A stretch of DNA of 36,925 bases. Origin: Actinomycetota bacterium. GTDB lineage: Bacteria; Actinomycetota; Actinomycetes; Nanopelagicales; Nanopelagicaceae. The stretch covers positions 1 through 36,925 of the forward strand of contig WLIM01000002.1 in the NCBI GenBank assembly GCA_009702205.1, given 5' to 3'. Both the position numbers and the translations under genes were made by a program. Of this stretch, positions 23,697 to 31,484 are shown one piece after another. Every line of letters starts with the position of its first letter. Position 1 is the first letter of the stretch. The notes below the pieces were generated by a model, which saw nothing but the letters and a program-made list of their open reading frames with translations, was not told the DNA's origin and did no database searches.

Positions 23697-24017
23697 TTAC
23701 TCGGCTTTAGGTGGAAGCGCTTTAACTAATGAGTGATCGCTACCAGTTGCGCCAACTTTGCTCGCGCCGCCTGGAGAACCAATCTCAACGAAGAATTCGC
23801 TATTAGCTTTTCCGAATTCTTTCCACTGTGAAGGCACATCATCTTCGTAATAAATGGCTTCGACCGGACATACAGGTTCGCAAGCACCACAATCAACACA
23901 TTCATCTGGCTGGATGTAGAGCATGCGCCCACCCTCGTAGATGCAATCAACAGGACATTCTTCGATACAAGATTTATCCTTAACATCTACACAAGGTTCT
24001 GCAATTATGTATGTCAC
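23697..24017 (-). CDS. fdxA: 7Fe ferredoxin FdxA
   Basis: This 106-residue ferredoxin carries one 3Fe-4S and one 4Fe-4S cluster and acts as an electron carrier. Cysteines lie at 9, 17, 21, 25, 40, 43, 46 and 50. The sequence CIEECPVDCIYEGGRMLYI followed by CVDCGACEPVCP is the classic FdxA pattern. The acidic C-terminal tail is normal for the actinobacterial type. Translation starts at GTG 24017 with AGGAAGG upstream. A TATCCT hexamer at 24055-24050 is the likely -10 box. It is followed by dapC with only a few bases between. Confidence 0.94.
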   Translation of the reverse strand: MTYIIAEPCVDVKDKSCIEECPVDCIYEGGRMLYIQPDECVDCGACEPVCPVEAIYYEDDVPSQWKEFGKANSEFFVEIGSPGGASKVGATGSDHSLVKALPPKAE

Positions 24018-24049
24018 TTGGTTACCTTCCTATAAGAACTAATGAGCCT

Positions 24050-24055
24050 AGGATA
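24050..24055 (-). promoter_or_regulatory. -10 element of the fdxA-dapC operon
   Basis: TATCCT on the minus strand lies about 32 nt before the GTG of fdxA. Unlike the leaderless genes nearby, fdxA has a Shine-Dalgarno sequence (AGGAAGG), so a short leader fits. Confidence 0.4.
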
Positions 24056-24109
24056 GCGAATAGTCACGAATTAGTAAGGAATTAAATCGGAGAAGAAGGG
24101 GTCTTAAAT

Positions 24110-24301
24110 ATGGGAAATCCCACTCCTTCCTTCGATGAGATTGGAAAACGGCTATCGATTCGCCTACACGACCCAGAAGGCGGCTTCCGAGATTTGCTTG
24201 GTGTTCTGGAAGAAATCGATGCGATTCGCAAGAAAGATGGAACCTTGAAGAAGTTCGATCCATCAGCAATAGCACTTTGGAAAGTTGTGATTGAAAAATG
24301 A
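24110..24301 (+). CDS. Small protein of unknown function upstream of cysS
   Basis: This 63-residue open frame is preceded by GAAGGGG about 9 nt before the ATG, and its stop overlaps the cysS start (ATGA at 24298), so it is probably translated and coupled to cysS. The product has about equal numbers of acidic and basic residues, is predicted helical (FRDLLGVLEEIDAIRKKDG), and has no membrane segment, signal peptide or Cys pair. I do not recognise the family. It could be a small regulator or accessory protein of cysS or simply a conserved leader peptide. The gene call rests on the ribosome site and overlap, not on homology. Confidence 0.6.
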   Translation: MGNPTPSFDEIGKRLSIRLHDPEGGFRDLLGVLEEIDAIRKKDGTLKKFDPSAIALWKVVIEK

Positions 24302-25707
24302 ATACCGGTCTATTTATTTTTGACACTAAGGCGCGAGAGCTAAAAGAGGTTAGTGCTAAAAACGGGTTTGATGTTCAAATCTATTGCTGCGGACCGACTG
24401 TTTATCGAGATGCACATGTTGGAAATCTTCGAACTTTTCTACTTGGAGATTTAATTTCCAGGACACTTGTATTCAGTGGAGTTCCTGTAAATCTAATTCA
24501 AAACATTACAGACGTTGGACATATGGGCGAAGACTTCGACGGAAATGAAGTTGGCGAAGATAAAATGTTGGCACAATCTAAGGCTGAGGCCATTGACCCA
24601 TTTGATATTGCTAGAAAATACGAAGCTAACTTTCATCAAGACTTAGCCGGAATAAATGTTAAACCTGCTGCGAAATATCCAAGGGCGAGCGAGACCATAC
24701 CTTTGATGCTGGATTTGATTTCAAATTTGATTGCAACTAGCCATGCATATGTTGGAAGTGACGGGTGTGTTTATTTTGCAGCAAATAGTTTTGCAGGTTA
24801 TGGTGAAATTTCAGGTAACCGTTTAGATTCACTAAAACCTGGCCATCGGTATGAATACGTTGATGATGGTGCGAAGAAATTCCACGCAGATTGGGCGCTC
24901 TGGAAAGCTGCAGAAAATAGAACGCAGATGATTTGGGATTCACCTTGGGGTCCAGGTTTTCCTGGTTGGCATATTGAATGTTCAGCTATGTCTCTGCACT
25001 TCCTTGAAGGACACGTTGATTTACATCTAGGTGGAATCGACCTTCGTTTTCCTCACCACGAGAATGAACGAGCGCAATCAAACTCTGCTGCTGGCTATGA
25101 AGTAGTTGAAAACTGGGTACATGGTGAGCATCTACTTTTTGAAGGACGAAAAATGTCTAAGAGCGCTGGAAACGTTGTGCTCCTGCGAGATGTGATCGCT
25201 AAAGGTTTAGATCCATTATCTCTGCGCCTCTGCTTCTTGGAAAACAGATATCGAAGCCAGATGGATTTAACTTGGGATTCATTGAAAGCTGCGGATGCAA
25301 CCTTGAATCGTTGGCGCGGTAAATACGCTAATTGGATAGCTGAGGGTGAAATTGATAAGCAATTTGTAAATGATTTTACTCATGGCTCACTTGTTGATAT
25401 TCAAAATGATTTGGATACCCCGCGTGCACTACAACAACTTCGAAAGCTTGAGAAGGATGAATTCTTAACAGGGGCCACAAAAGCTGCCTGCTTCCAAGCG
25501 ATGGATGAAATATATGGTTTGGATTTATCGAAGGCACCCGCACCAAAAGCCGAACTAACGCCAGAATTGGCTGAATTACTCGGCGCCCGAAGAGATGCGC
25601 GGGCAGCAAAAGATTTCGCAAAGAGCGATGAACTGCGAGATTTGATGGCTAAATTAGGAGTTCTAGTTAAAGATACGCCAACCGGACAGGAATGGGATTG
25701 GAATTAG
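24298..25707 (+). CDS. cysS: Cysteinyl-tRNA synthetase
   Basis: CysS charges tRNA-Cys. The 469-residue protein shows the class I signatures: CGPTVYRDAHVGN with zinc Cys31 and HVGN in place of HIGH (40-43), zinc ligands Cys228 (WHIECSAMS), His254 and Glu257 region (FPHHENE), and KMSKS (285-289). The C-terminal anticodon-binding part ends with ARRDARAAKDFAKSDELRD and GQEWDW, standard for CysS. This C-terminal part separates it from the mycothiol ligase MshC, a shorter paralogue. It overlaps the small upstream gene by 4 nt. It converges on a membrane protein gene with a 4-bp overlap, and a T-run follows the stop. Confidence 0.94.
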   Translation: MNTGLFIFDTKARELKEVSAKNGFDVQIYCCGPTVYRDAHVGNLRTFLLGDLISRTLVFSGVPVNLIQNITDVGHMGEDFDGNEVGEDKMLAQSKAEAIDPFDIARKYEANFHQDLAGINVKPAAKYPRASETIPLMLDLISNLIATSHAYVGSDGCVYFAANSFAGYGEISGNRLDSLKPGHRYEYVDDGAKKFHADWALWKAAENRTQMIWDSPWGPGFPGWHIECSAMSLHFLEGHVDLHLGGIDLRFPHHENERAQSNSAAGYEVVENWVHGEHLLFEGRKMSKSAGNVVLLRDVIAKGLDPLSLRLCFLENRYRSQMDLTWDSLKAADATLNRWRGKYANWIAEGEIDKQFVNDFTHGSLVDIQNDLDTPRALQQLRKLEKDEFLTGATKAACFQAMDEIYGLDLSKAPAPKAELTPELAELLGARRDARAAKDFAKSDELRDLMAKLGVLVKDTPTGQEWDWN

Positions 25708-26018
25708 ATTTTTTTCGTTGCAAATATGGTCGCAGCTAATAAGCCGCCGAGTAAGAAAATATTCCCATAAGAATTAGAGATAACTAATATTTCGTGGCTC
25801 TGCCCATAAGAGCCAGCACGTAACGCAACTAGCAACCAAGCTATAGCAGCTACTATTTTGAACTTTCTTTCTCCAAATAGTTCTCCTACAAAATTAATTC
25901 CTACAGCCGTTGTAATTAGCGCCAGAATAATTCCGATTGGATGAAATGCATTATGTAATGCAACCCCGATAAAGCCAATTACCGCGCCAAGAAGTATGGA
26001 ACCGAAAAACTTAAACAA
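25704..26018 (-). CDS. Small four-helix membrane protein, DUF6113-like
   Basis: This 104-residue protein has four hydrophobic segments (about 5-22, 27-46, 57-71 and 83-100) with short polar loops and no catalytic motif. Actinobacteria often have such a protein directly after mshB, which fits here: its ATG overlaps the mshB stop by 8 nt. Function is unknown. The pairing with mshB suggests membrane-side support, but there is no direct evidence. Confidence 0.65.
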   Translation of the reverse strand: MFKFFGSILLGAVIGFIGVALHNAFHPIGIILALITTAVGINFVGELFGERKFKIVAAIAWLLVALRAGSYGQSHEILVISNSYGNIFLLGGLLAATIFATKKI

Positions 26019-26880
26019 AGAGATCTACCTCGCGGCCATGGGAATCTAGATTTGAACTCTTTTCGCCTTTTACTAAGGTGTAATACTCATGTCCCCATAC
26101 TTGATTGCCTAAGTTATTTGAAAGCGCAAAAAATGGGCCATCTAGCTCAATCTGAGTTGGATGTGCTGCCATGGCGGCCATCTTGGCATCAATAAATTCA
26201 GTGCCATCGATAAGAGTTGTAACTAATTCATCAGGCTTGGCAAACGGTAAATCATCAGCGCTCTCTGCGCCAAAGAAAGATGATCCAATTTCTTTCATCT
26301 TATCAATGCCATTTTGAATTACAGATTTAGGCATTGTGTTCCAATAAATTTTAGAAATTTCCCAAACTTCGCCAGTCCCAAATTTTGGGTCATTTGCTAA
26401 TTCTGCGGCGCGCATTGCAACTCGATGTGCCTGAATATGATCTGGATGGCCATATCCTCCAAATTCATCATAAGTAATTAGGACTTGTGGCTTAACTTCG
26501 CGAATTATTTTTACTAGGTGTGAGGCTGCATCATCCAAACCAGCCTGCCAGAAAACATCACTTCTGTTATTAGGTTCTGTTCCCATCATTCCGCTGTCAC
26601 GATAAAGATGATCTGGTGCACCTAAGAATCTAAAATCTTTTACTCCGAGCGCTGCCATCGCATTTGCTAGTTCAACTTCTCGGTGTTTTCCTAATGCATC
26701 ATTCTTCGAACTGGCTAAATCGGCGAGTTCAGGAACCAAGACTTCGCCCTCTTCACCTCGAGTACATGTAACCAGAGTTACTTTGACTCCCTGCGCCACA
26801 TACTTAGCCATAGTTGCGCCATTGTTAATAGTTTCATCATCGGGATGCGCATGAACAAGCAAGAGTGAACGATCAGACAT
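26011..26880 (-). CDS. mshB: Mycothiol biosynthesis deacetylase MshB
   Basis: MshB removes the acetyl group from N-acetylglucosaminyl-inositol, a step in making mycothiol, the actinobacterial thiol. The 289-residue LmbE-family protein has the zinc motif AHPDDE (His12, Asp15) and GHPDH (144-148), the TCTRGEEGE strand and GAPDHLYRDSGM, the usual MshB features. The related enzyme Mca (mycothiol conjugate amidase) shares the fold but the pairing with a small membrane protein supports MshB. It lies 16 nt after moeZ. Its presence marks the host as actinobacterial. Mycothiol contains myo-inositol, so the cell must both make and, with the iol genes, perhaps break down this compound. Confidence 0.88.
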   Translation of the reverse strand: MSDRSLLLVHAHPDDETINNGATMAKYVAQGVKVTLVTCTRGEEGEVLVPELADLASSKNDALGKHREVELANAMAALGVKDFRFLGAPDHLYRDSGMMGTEPNNRSDVFWQAGLDDAASHLVKIIREVKPQVLITYDEFGGYGHPDHIQAHRVAMRAAELANDPKFGTGEVWEISKIYWNTMPKSVIQNGIDKMKEIGSSFFGAESADDLPFAKPDELVTTLIDGTEFIDAKMAAMAAHPTQIELDGPFFALSNNLGNQVWGHEYYTLVKGEKSSNLDSHGREVDLFV

Positions 26881-26896
26881 TTATAAACCTATCCTG

Positions 26897-28084
26897 TTAG
26901 TAAATTGGAAGTGCTGGATCAATTTGCTTAACCCAGGCGACAACGCCACCTGCGACATGCGTAGCATCTGCAAATCCTGCTTGCTTTAGAACAGCAAGAC
27001 ATTCAGCAGATCTGACGCCAGATTTACAGTGCAAAATTATTGGGACATCTTGTGGCATCTTCTCAAGTGCAGATCCATTTAGGAACTCCTGCTTTGGAAT
27101 CAAGACTGAGCCAGGAATTCGAACAATTTCAAATTCACCAGGTTCGCGAACATCAATCAACATGAATTTCTCGCCACTATCCATCTTTGCTTTTAGTTCA
27201 GTAACAGCAATTGTTGAGCCGGATGCTGCTTCTGCTGCGCCATCAGAGAGCATCCCGCAAAAAGATTCATAGTCTGGAAGAAGTTCGGTCTGGCTTGGTT
27301 TATCACTACAAATTGGGCAAGCAGGGTCCTTGCGAATCTTTACTTTGCGATATTCCATTTCCAACGCGTCATAAACAATTAATTCACCAATTAGCGGTTC
27401 ACCAATGCCGGCAATTAACTTAATTGCTTCAGTAGTTTGAATTGAACCAATTGATGCGCACAGAACTCCTAGAACTCCACCTTCGGCACAACTTGGCACC
27501 ATTCCTGGTGGTGGTGGTTCTGGATACAAGCAGCGATAGCAGGGACCATGTTCGGCCCAGAAAACACTTGCTTGTCCATCAAATCTATAAATAGAACCCC
27601 AGACATAGGGTTTCTTTAACAATACTGCTGCGTCATTTACTAAATATCTAGTTGCAAAATTATCTGTTCCATCGACGATTAAATCGTACTGGGCAAAAAT
27701 TTCCATCACATTATCTACATCTAATCTAGTTTCATGTAGCACGACATTCACATAAGGGTTTATCTCAGAAATAGCAGCTTTTGCACTTTCAGCTTTGCTC
27801 TTGCCGATATCTGACTGGCCATGAATAATTTGACGTTGCAAGTTTGATTCATCGACAGTATCAAATTCAACAATTCCAAGTGTTCCGACTCCAGCGGCGG
27901 CAAGATACATAAGTGCAGGAGATCCAAGGCCACCAGCGCCAACGCATAAAACTTTTGCATTCATTAGGCGACGTTGTCCGCTCATGCCTACATCAGGAAT
28001 GATTAGGTGTCTTGAGTAGCGACGAACTTCATCAACAGTGAGCTCTGGTCCTTCTTTAACAAGCGGCGCAAGTGTGGCGGACAC
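26897..28084 (-). CDS. moeZ: Adenylyltransferase/sulfurtransferase MoeZ
   Basis: MoeZ activates small sulfur-carrier proteins by adenylation and loads them with sulfur, serving molybdopterin, thioamide and cysteine pathways. The 395-residue protein has an E1-like domain with VGAGGLGSP (48-56), a reactive CAEGG Cys near 198, paired CxxC zinc sites (CYRC and CPIC), and a C-terminal rhodanese domain with CKSGVR (Cys353). Start is GTG 28084. It is divergent from a TetR gene. This MoeB-rhodanese fusion is typical of actinobacteria. Confidence 0.93.
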   Translation of the reverse strand: MSATLAPLVKEGPELTVDEVRRYSRHLIIPDVGMSGQRRLMNAKVLCVGAGGLGSPALMYLAAAGVGTLGIVEFDTVDESNLQRQIIHGQSDIGKSKAESAKAAISEINPYVNVVLHETRLDVDNVMEIFAQYDLIVDGTDNFATRYLVNDAAVLLKKPYVWGSIYRFDGQASVFWAEHGPCYRCLYPEPPPPGMVPSCAEGGVLGVLCASIGSIQTTEAIKLIAGIGEPLIGELIVYDALEMEYRKVKIRKDPACPICSDKPSQTELLPDYESFCGMLSDGAAEAASGSTIAVTELKAKMDSGEKFMLIDVREPGEFEIVRIPGSVLIPKQEFLNGSALEKMPQDVPIILHCKSGVRSAECLAVLKQAGFADATHVAGGVVAWVKQIDPALPIY

Positions 28085-28140
28085 AAATACTCATCTCTGA
28101 TTAATTATTTCTAGGTTTAAGTTACAACACCCTAATTTTC

Positions 28141-28153
28141 GCGGATATTCCGC
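28141..28153. promoter_or_regulatory. Short inverted repeat between moeZ and the TetR gene
   Basis: GCGGATATTCCGC has perfect 5-bp arms around TAT and lies in the 156-bp divergent region. TTCAAAATTGAA a few bases on is a near-palindrome. Either could be a TetR-family operator, but both are short. Confidence 0.3.
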
Positions 28154-28227
28154 CCAATTCAAAATTGAAAGTTCAACTGTTGTTGCAAAGTTCTCGCAAA
28201 AAGTCGCAATATTGGTAGCAATGACCC

Positions 28228-28233
28228 TACGAT
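28228..28233 (+). promoter_or_regulatory. -10 element, leaderless start of the TetR gene
   Basis: TACGAT is followed by 7 nt and the ATG at 28241, the same arrangement seen at other leaderless starts in this window. Confidence 0.45.
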
Positions 28234-28240
28234 TAGGCCA

Positions 28241-28858
28241 ATGAGCACAGAACAGTCAGCAGCAAATAAGGGGCGCCTGCCTCGCGATGAGCGCCGTGCG
28301 CAATTGCTTGCCGCCGCACTCGAAGTATTTACCCAAGCTGGATATCACTCAGCAGCGATGGATGAAATCGCCGATCGCGCAAAGGTAAGTAAGCCAGTTC
28401 TCTATCAGCATTTTCCATCGAAGTTAGATCTTTATCTAGCTGTTCTAGATCTACATATTGATTCACTAGTTTTTGATATTCAAAAAGCAATAGCGTCTAC
28501 AAAAGATAATGCGGCAAGAGTTCATGCCACTGTTGATGCTTACTTTGGATTTATAAATCGTGAAGGCGAAGCTTTTAGATTGCTATTCGAGAGCGACATG
28601 AGTGTTGAACCTCAAGTTCGCGAACGATTAAATCGCATGACTTATGACTCCGCTGCTGCGCTAAGCGCCGTAATCTCCCTTGATACTGGTCTAACCAAAG
28701 AAGCTTCGATGATGCTTGCAGTTGGGCTAATTGGAACAGCTCAAACTTCAGCAAGACATTGGCTGGAGCGAGATGGCAAACTAGATCGTGAAACCGCAGT
28801 TGAACTTGTATCAAACCTAATCTGGCGGGGAATTTCTGGATTCCCTAAAGCAAACTAA
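28241..28858 (+). CDS. TetR-family transcriptional regulator
   Basis: This 205-residue regulator has an N-terminal TetR helix-turn-helix (about 17-63: RRAQLLAAALEVFTQAGYHSAAMDEIADRAKVSKPVLYQHFPSK). The all-helical ligand domain follows. It starts at 28241 with a TACGAT -10 seven nt before the ATG. A DUF3107 gene follows 17 nt downstream, and this pair (TetR then DUF3107) is often adjacent in actinobacteria. Target genes and ligand are not visible from the sequence. Candidate sites lie in its own upstream region. Confidence 0.9.
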   Translation: MSTEQSAANKGRLPRDERRAQLLAAALEVFTQAGYHSAAMDEIADRAKVSKPVLYQHFPSKLDLYLAVLDLHIDSLVFDIQKAIASTKDNAARVHATVDAYFGFINREGEAFRLLFESDMSVEPQVRERLNRMTYDSAAALSAVISLDTGLTKEASMMLAVGLIGTAQTSARHWLERDGKLDRETAVELVSNLIWRGISGFPKAN

Positions 28859-28875
28859 AGGAATAAACTAAAATC

Positions 28876-29133
28876 ATGTCTACAAAGAAAAGCGCATCTG
28901 GAACTACAACTGAAATTCGAATTGGAATTTCAGAGTCTCCGCAAGAACTTCATATCGAATCCGACTTAACCCCTGAACAAGTAATAGATGCAGTTACAAC
29001 TGCACTTGATTCTGGCAAGTCTCTTTCCCTAACTGATACACGTGGGCGTCAGACAATAATTGCTAATAACAAAGTTTCTTTTGTTGAAGTCGGTCAGAGC
29101 GCAGAACGTAAAGTTGGTTTCGCAACAGCTTAA
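28876..29133 (+). CDS. DUF3107 family protein
   Basis: This 85-residue soluble protein contains the family pattern EIRIGISESPQELHIESDLT and VSFVEVGQSAERKVGF, recognised as DUF3107, found mainly in actinobacteria. Its function is unknown. It is preceded by AAAGGAA and follows the TetR gene by 17 nt, so it is likely in the same operon. It ends in a 4-bp convergent overlap with the MarC gene. Confidence 0.85.
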   Translation: MSTKKSASGTTTEIRIGISESPQELHIESDLTPEQVIDAVTTALDSGKSLSLTDTRGRQTIIANNKVSFVEVGQSAERKVGFATA

Positions 29134-29750
29134 ATTTGGAAGAAGCCTTTGATTGATTGAACGATCATTTCAACGGCAATTGCGGCTAGAAGTAGGCCAG
29201 CTATTCTTGCAATCAAGGTAACGCCAGACTCCTTTATTAGCCCAACAACCTTTGTCGAGAACATAAGAGTTAAGCCAATTGCGATGTGAACTGCAACGAT
29301 TGCCGCGGCAAGAGCAAGTTTCATCTCGACTGTGTATGCATGCTGAACGAAGACTATTGTCGTAACAATTGCTCCAGGACCAGCGAGTAATGGCGTTCCT
29401 AGAGGAACTAGCGCCACATTTACATCTTTGGTCTTATCACCAGAACTATCTTTTCCTGTAAGTAATTCCAGGGAGATTAGAAGCAATAACAAGCCGCCGG
29501 CACCTTGCAAAGCCTCAACGGAAATATGTAAGTAATCAAGAATAAACTTTCCAAAAATAGCGAAGGTTACGATTACAAGAAGCGATACTCCTGCGCCCTG
29601 CCAAGCCATACGAATTCTCTTACGAGCCGGTTGATCTTTAACTAGCGCTAGAAAAATCGGTGTAGCACCTGGTGGATCCATGATTACAAATAACGTAACA
29701 AAGGCCTGGATGCCAAATGTTGCTGTTGAAATTAGAAGTATGTCTTTCAC
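29130..29750 (-). CDS. MarC family integral membrane protein
   Basis: This 206-residue protein has about six membrane helices and the MarC family features: FVIMDPPGATPIFLAL in the first third, QGAGGLLLLLISLELL and VALVPLGTPLLAGPGAIVTT. MarC was named from the E. coli multiple-antibiotic-resistance locus but its role remains unclear; transport or export has been suggested. It starts at GTG 29750, overlapping the PHP gene stop as GTGA. It belongs to an operon with the PHP phosphoesterase and an EamA transporter. Confidence 0.88.
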   Translation of the reverse strand: MKDILLISTATFGIQAFVTLFVIMDPPGATPIFLALVKDQPARKRIRMAWQGAGVSLLVIVTFAIFGKFILDYLHISVEALQGAGGLLLLLISLELLTGKDSSGDKTKDVNVALVPLGTPLLAGPGAIVTTIVFVQHAYTVEMKLALAAAIVAVHIAIGLTLMFSTKVVGLIKESGVTLIARIAGLLLAAIAVEMIVQSIKGFFQI

Positions 29751-30592
29751 TTTCTAACCACCCTTCGCGCATTGGCTCGTGCTTCGAGCGCCTCAAAATC
29801 TTCTGGCTTTGTTGTGAACTCTGCTAGTTCATTTAACTTTCCAGTTCCGTGATAATCACTTGAACCTGTAGCAATGATGCCATATTCATCTACAATCCCG
29901 CGGAGTAATTCACTCTCTTGCGTACTTTGATCACGATGTGAAACTTCTATTCCATCTAAACCAGCTTCAACCATTGCTCCAAAGCTTTCAATACTTACTG
30001 TCCGACCGCGCAATGAAGCCAAAGGATGGGCAATAACAGCAACTCCCCCTGCAGCTTTAATAAGCGCAATCGCTGCTTCTGGAGTCGGTGAATAGTGCGA
30101 AATATAGAACTTTGAATTATTGTGAAGTAGATCAGTAAAAGCTTCATCTCTACTTTTAACAATTTTCTTAGCAATAAGTGCATCAGCAAGATGTGGGCGA
30201 CCCAGAGTTGCACCTGGTGCAAGTTGAGCAAGAACATCTTCAATTGTTATTTCAATACCGGCTTCATTCATCCGCCCAATAATTCGATTCATTCGAGTTA
30301 AGCGATTATCTCTGGTGGTTGCTAAGACGTTAGCTAATTCAACGCTTTCGCGATCAAATAACATCCCCAACATATGAACGCTCGTACCATCTAAAGTTTG
30401 GCAAGAAATTTCAGACCCCAAAACAAGTGACATTCCTGGCCGTAAATATTGAGTGGCCTCATCCCAGCCTGCGACAGTGTCGTGATCCATTAAACCAAGA
30501 ACTGTGATTCCTCGAGCATGAGCCTTATTTATTAAATCGCCAGGAGTATCAGTTCCATCACTTGCTAGTGAGTGGGTATGTAAATCAATCAT
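29747..30592 (-). CDS. PHP-domain metal-dependent phosphoesterase
   Basis: This 281-residue protein belongs to the PHP family with the metal-binding sequence DLHTHSLASDG at the N-terminus, LMDHDT, EVSHRDQS and a C-terminal TGSSDYHG. Bacterial members of this length (the TrpH/YciV, RNase AM type) hydrolyse 3',5'-nucleoside bisphosphates or trim RNA 5' ends. I start it at 30592, where the HTH motif is N-terminal, instead of the longer frame from 30637. This ATG overlaps the EamA stop by 8 nt. It is not linked to a DNA polymerase domain. Substrate is inferred from the family. Confidence 0.86.
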   Translation of the reverse strand: MIDLHTHSLASDGTDTPGDLINKAHARGITVLGLMDHDTVAGWDEATQYLRPGMSLVLGSEISCQTLDGTSVHMLGMLFDRESVELANVLATTRDNRLTRMNRIIGRMNEAGIEITIEDVLAQLAPGATLGRPHLADALIAKKIVKSRDEAFTDLLHNNSKFYISHYSPTPEAAIALIKAAGGVAVIAHPLASLRGRTVSIESFGAMVEAGLDGIEVSHRDQSTQESELLRGIVDEYGIIATGSSDYHGTGKLNELAEFTTKPEDFEALEARANARRVVRK

Positions 30593-31484
30593 TCGCTGGT
30601 GAAACCTTCGCACGGGAAACAAATATTCCGCAACCAATTAGCAGACCGATGATTCCGGGAATTATTCCTGCTGGTGGAACTTGTCCCAACCATAAGAAGG
30701 CGATGATGGCACTAACTGGAACTTCAAAGAAGACAATTAGAGCAACAATTACTGGCGAAACCCGACGCAACGCCATGTTGAACATTGTGTGACCTAAGAA
30801 TTGAGCCCCAAGAATTAGTGCGACGACCAACCACCACTGTCTAGCTTCAAAGTGTAAGTATTGGCTTCCAGTTGCTATTGCAATAAAAAGTGTCGTCACT
30901 GCGCAAGTGAAATAACATGCTGTCGTATAAGTTGATGTTGATAATTTCTGTTGAGCTTTAGAACCTGTAAGCATGTAACCTGCAGCTAGTGCAGCACCTA
31001 GTAGCGCCAACATATCTCCAGCAAAGTTTCTAAGGCTAATTTGAATGTCAACGCCAGTAATTAAAAGCACTGAGAGAAATGCAATAAACATTCCGCCCCA
31101 TGCTCGCTTTGGAATGTTTCCACCCCGCAACTTAAAGTAAACCGCGGTAAAAATTGGTTGAAGCGCAGCTAGTGCGGTACCAGCAGCAACGCTAGTTAAG
31201 CGCATAGCAAAGAAGAAGCACATAAAGTGCATGGCAAGTAAGAATCCTGCTGCACTTGAAAGCGCAATTGCTTGCTTCTCGCCACGAGATCGCCATTCCT
31301 TATTTCGAAGCGCAAAAGGAAGCATCATTGCGGCGCCACCTAAATTGCGCCAGAAAATTAATGATGGAACTGGCATTGCACTTGCCGCGATTACTGGTCC
31401 GGAAGTTCCAACACCAATAACACCAAGTGAGAGCAGGCCAAGATCCTTTGCCGCAGGAATTGCGGTGTGGTCATGTTGTTTCAT
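30585..31484 (-). CDS. EamA/DMT-family transporter
   Basis: This 299-residue protein has ten predicted membrane helices in two EamA repeats, as in drug/metabolite exporters such as RhaT- or YdcZ-like proteins. Segments with GVIGVGTSGPVIAASAM and the second repeat ALIVFFEVPVSAIIAFLWLGQ are typical. I start at ATG 31484, which overlaps the stop of the preceding NRAMP-like gene as TGATG; an upstream TTG (31487) is less likely. The substrate, probably an amino acid or other metabolite, is unknown. It sits in one minus-strand run with the PHP and MarC genes. Confidence 0.88.
   Translation of the reverse strand: MKQHDHTAIPAAKDLGLLSLGVIGVGTSGPVIAASAMPVPSLIFWRNLGGAAMMLPFALRNKEWRSRGEKQAIALSSAAGFLLAMHFMCFFFAMRLTSVAAGTALAALQPIFTAVYFKLRGGNIPKRAWGGMFIAFLSVLLITGVDIQISLRNFAGDMLALLGAALAAGYMLTGSKAQQKLSTSTYTTACYFTCAVTTLFIAIATGSQYLHFEARQWWLVVALILGAQFLGHTMFNMALRRVSPVIVALIVFFEVPVSAIIAFLWLGQVPPAGIIPGIIGLLIGCGIFVSRAKVSPAND

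Noticed and set aside
24298-25707. MshC (mycothiol ligase) instead of CysS
   Set aside because: The protein has the full C-terminal CysS region and length, beyond what MshC has.
25705-25720. T-run after cysS as an intrinsic terminator
   Set aside because: The seven T residues are present but no convincing GC-rich hairpin precedes them, and on the other strand they are lysine codons of the overlapping gene.
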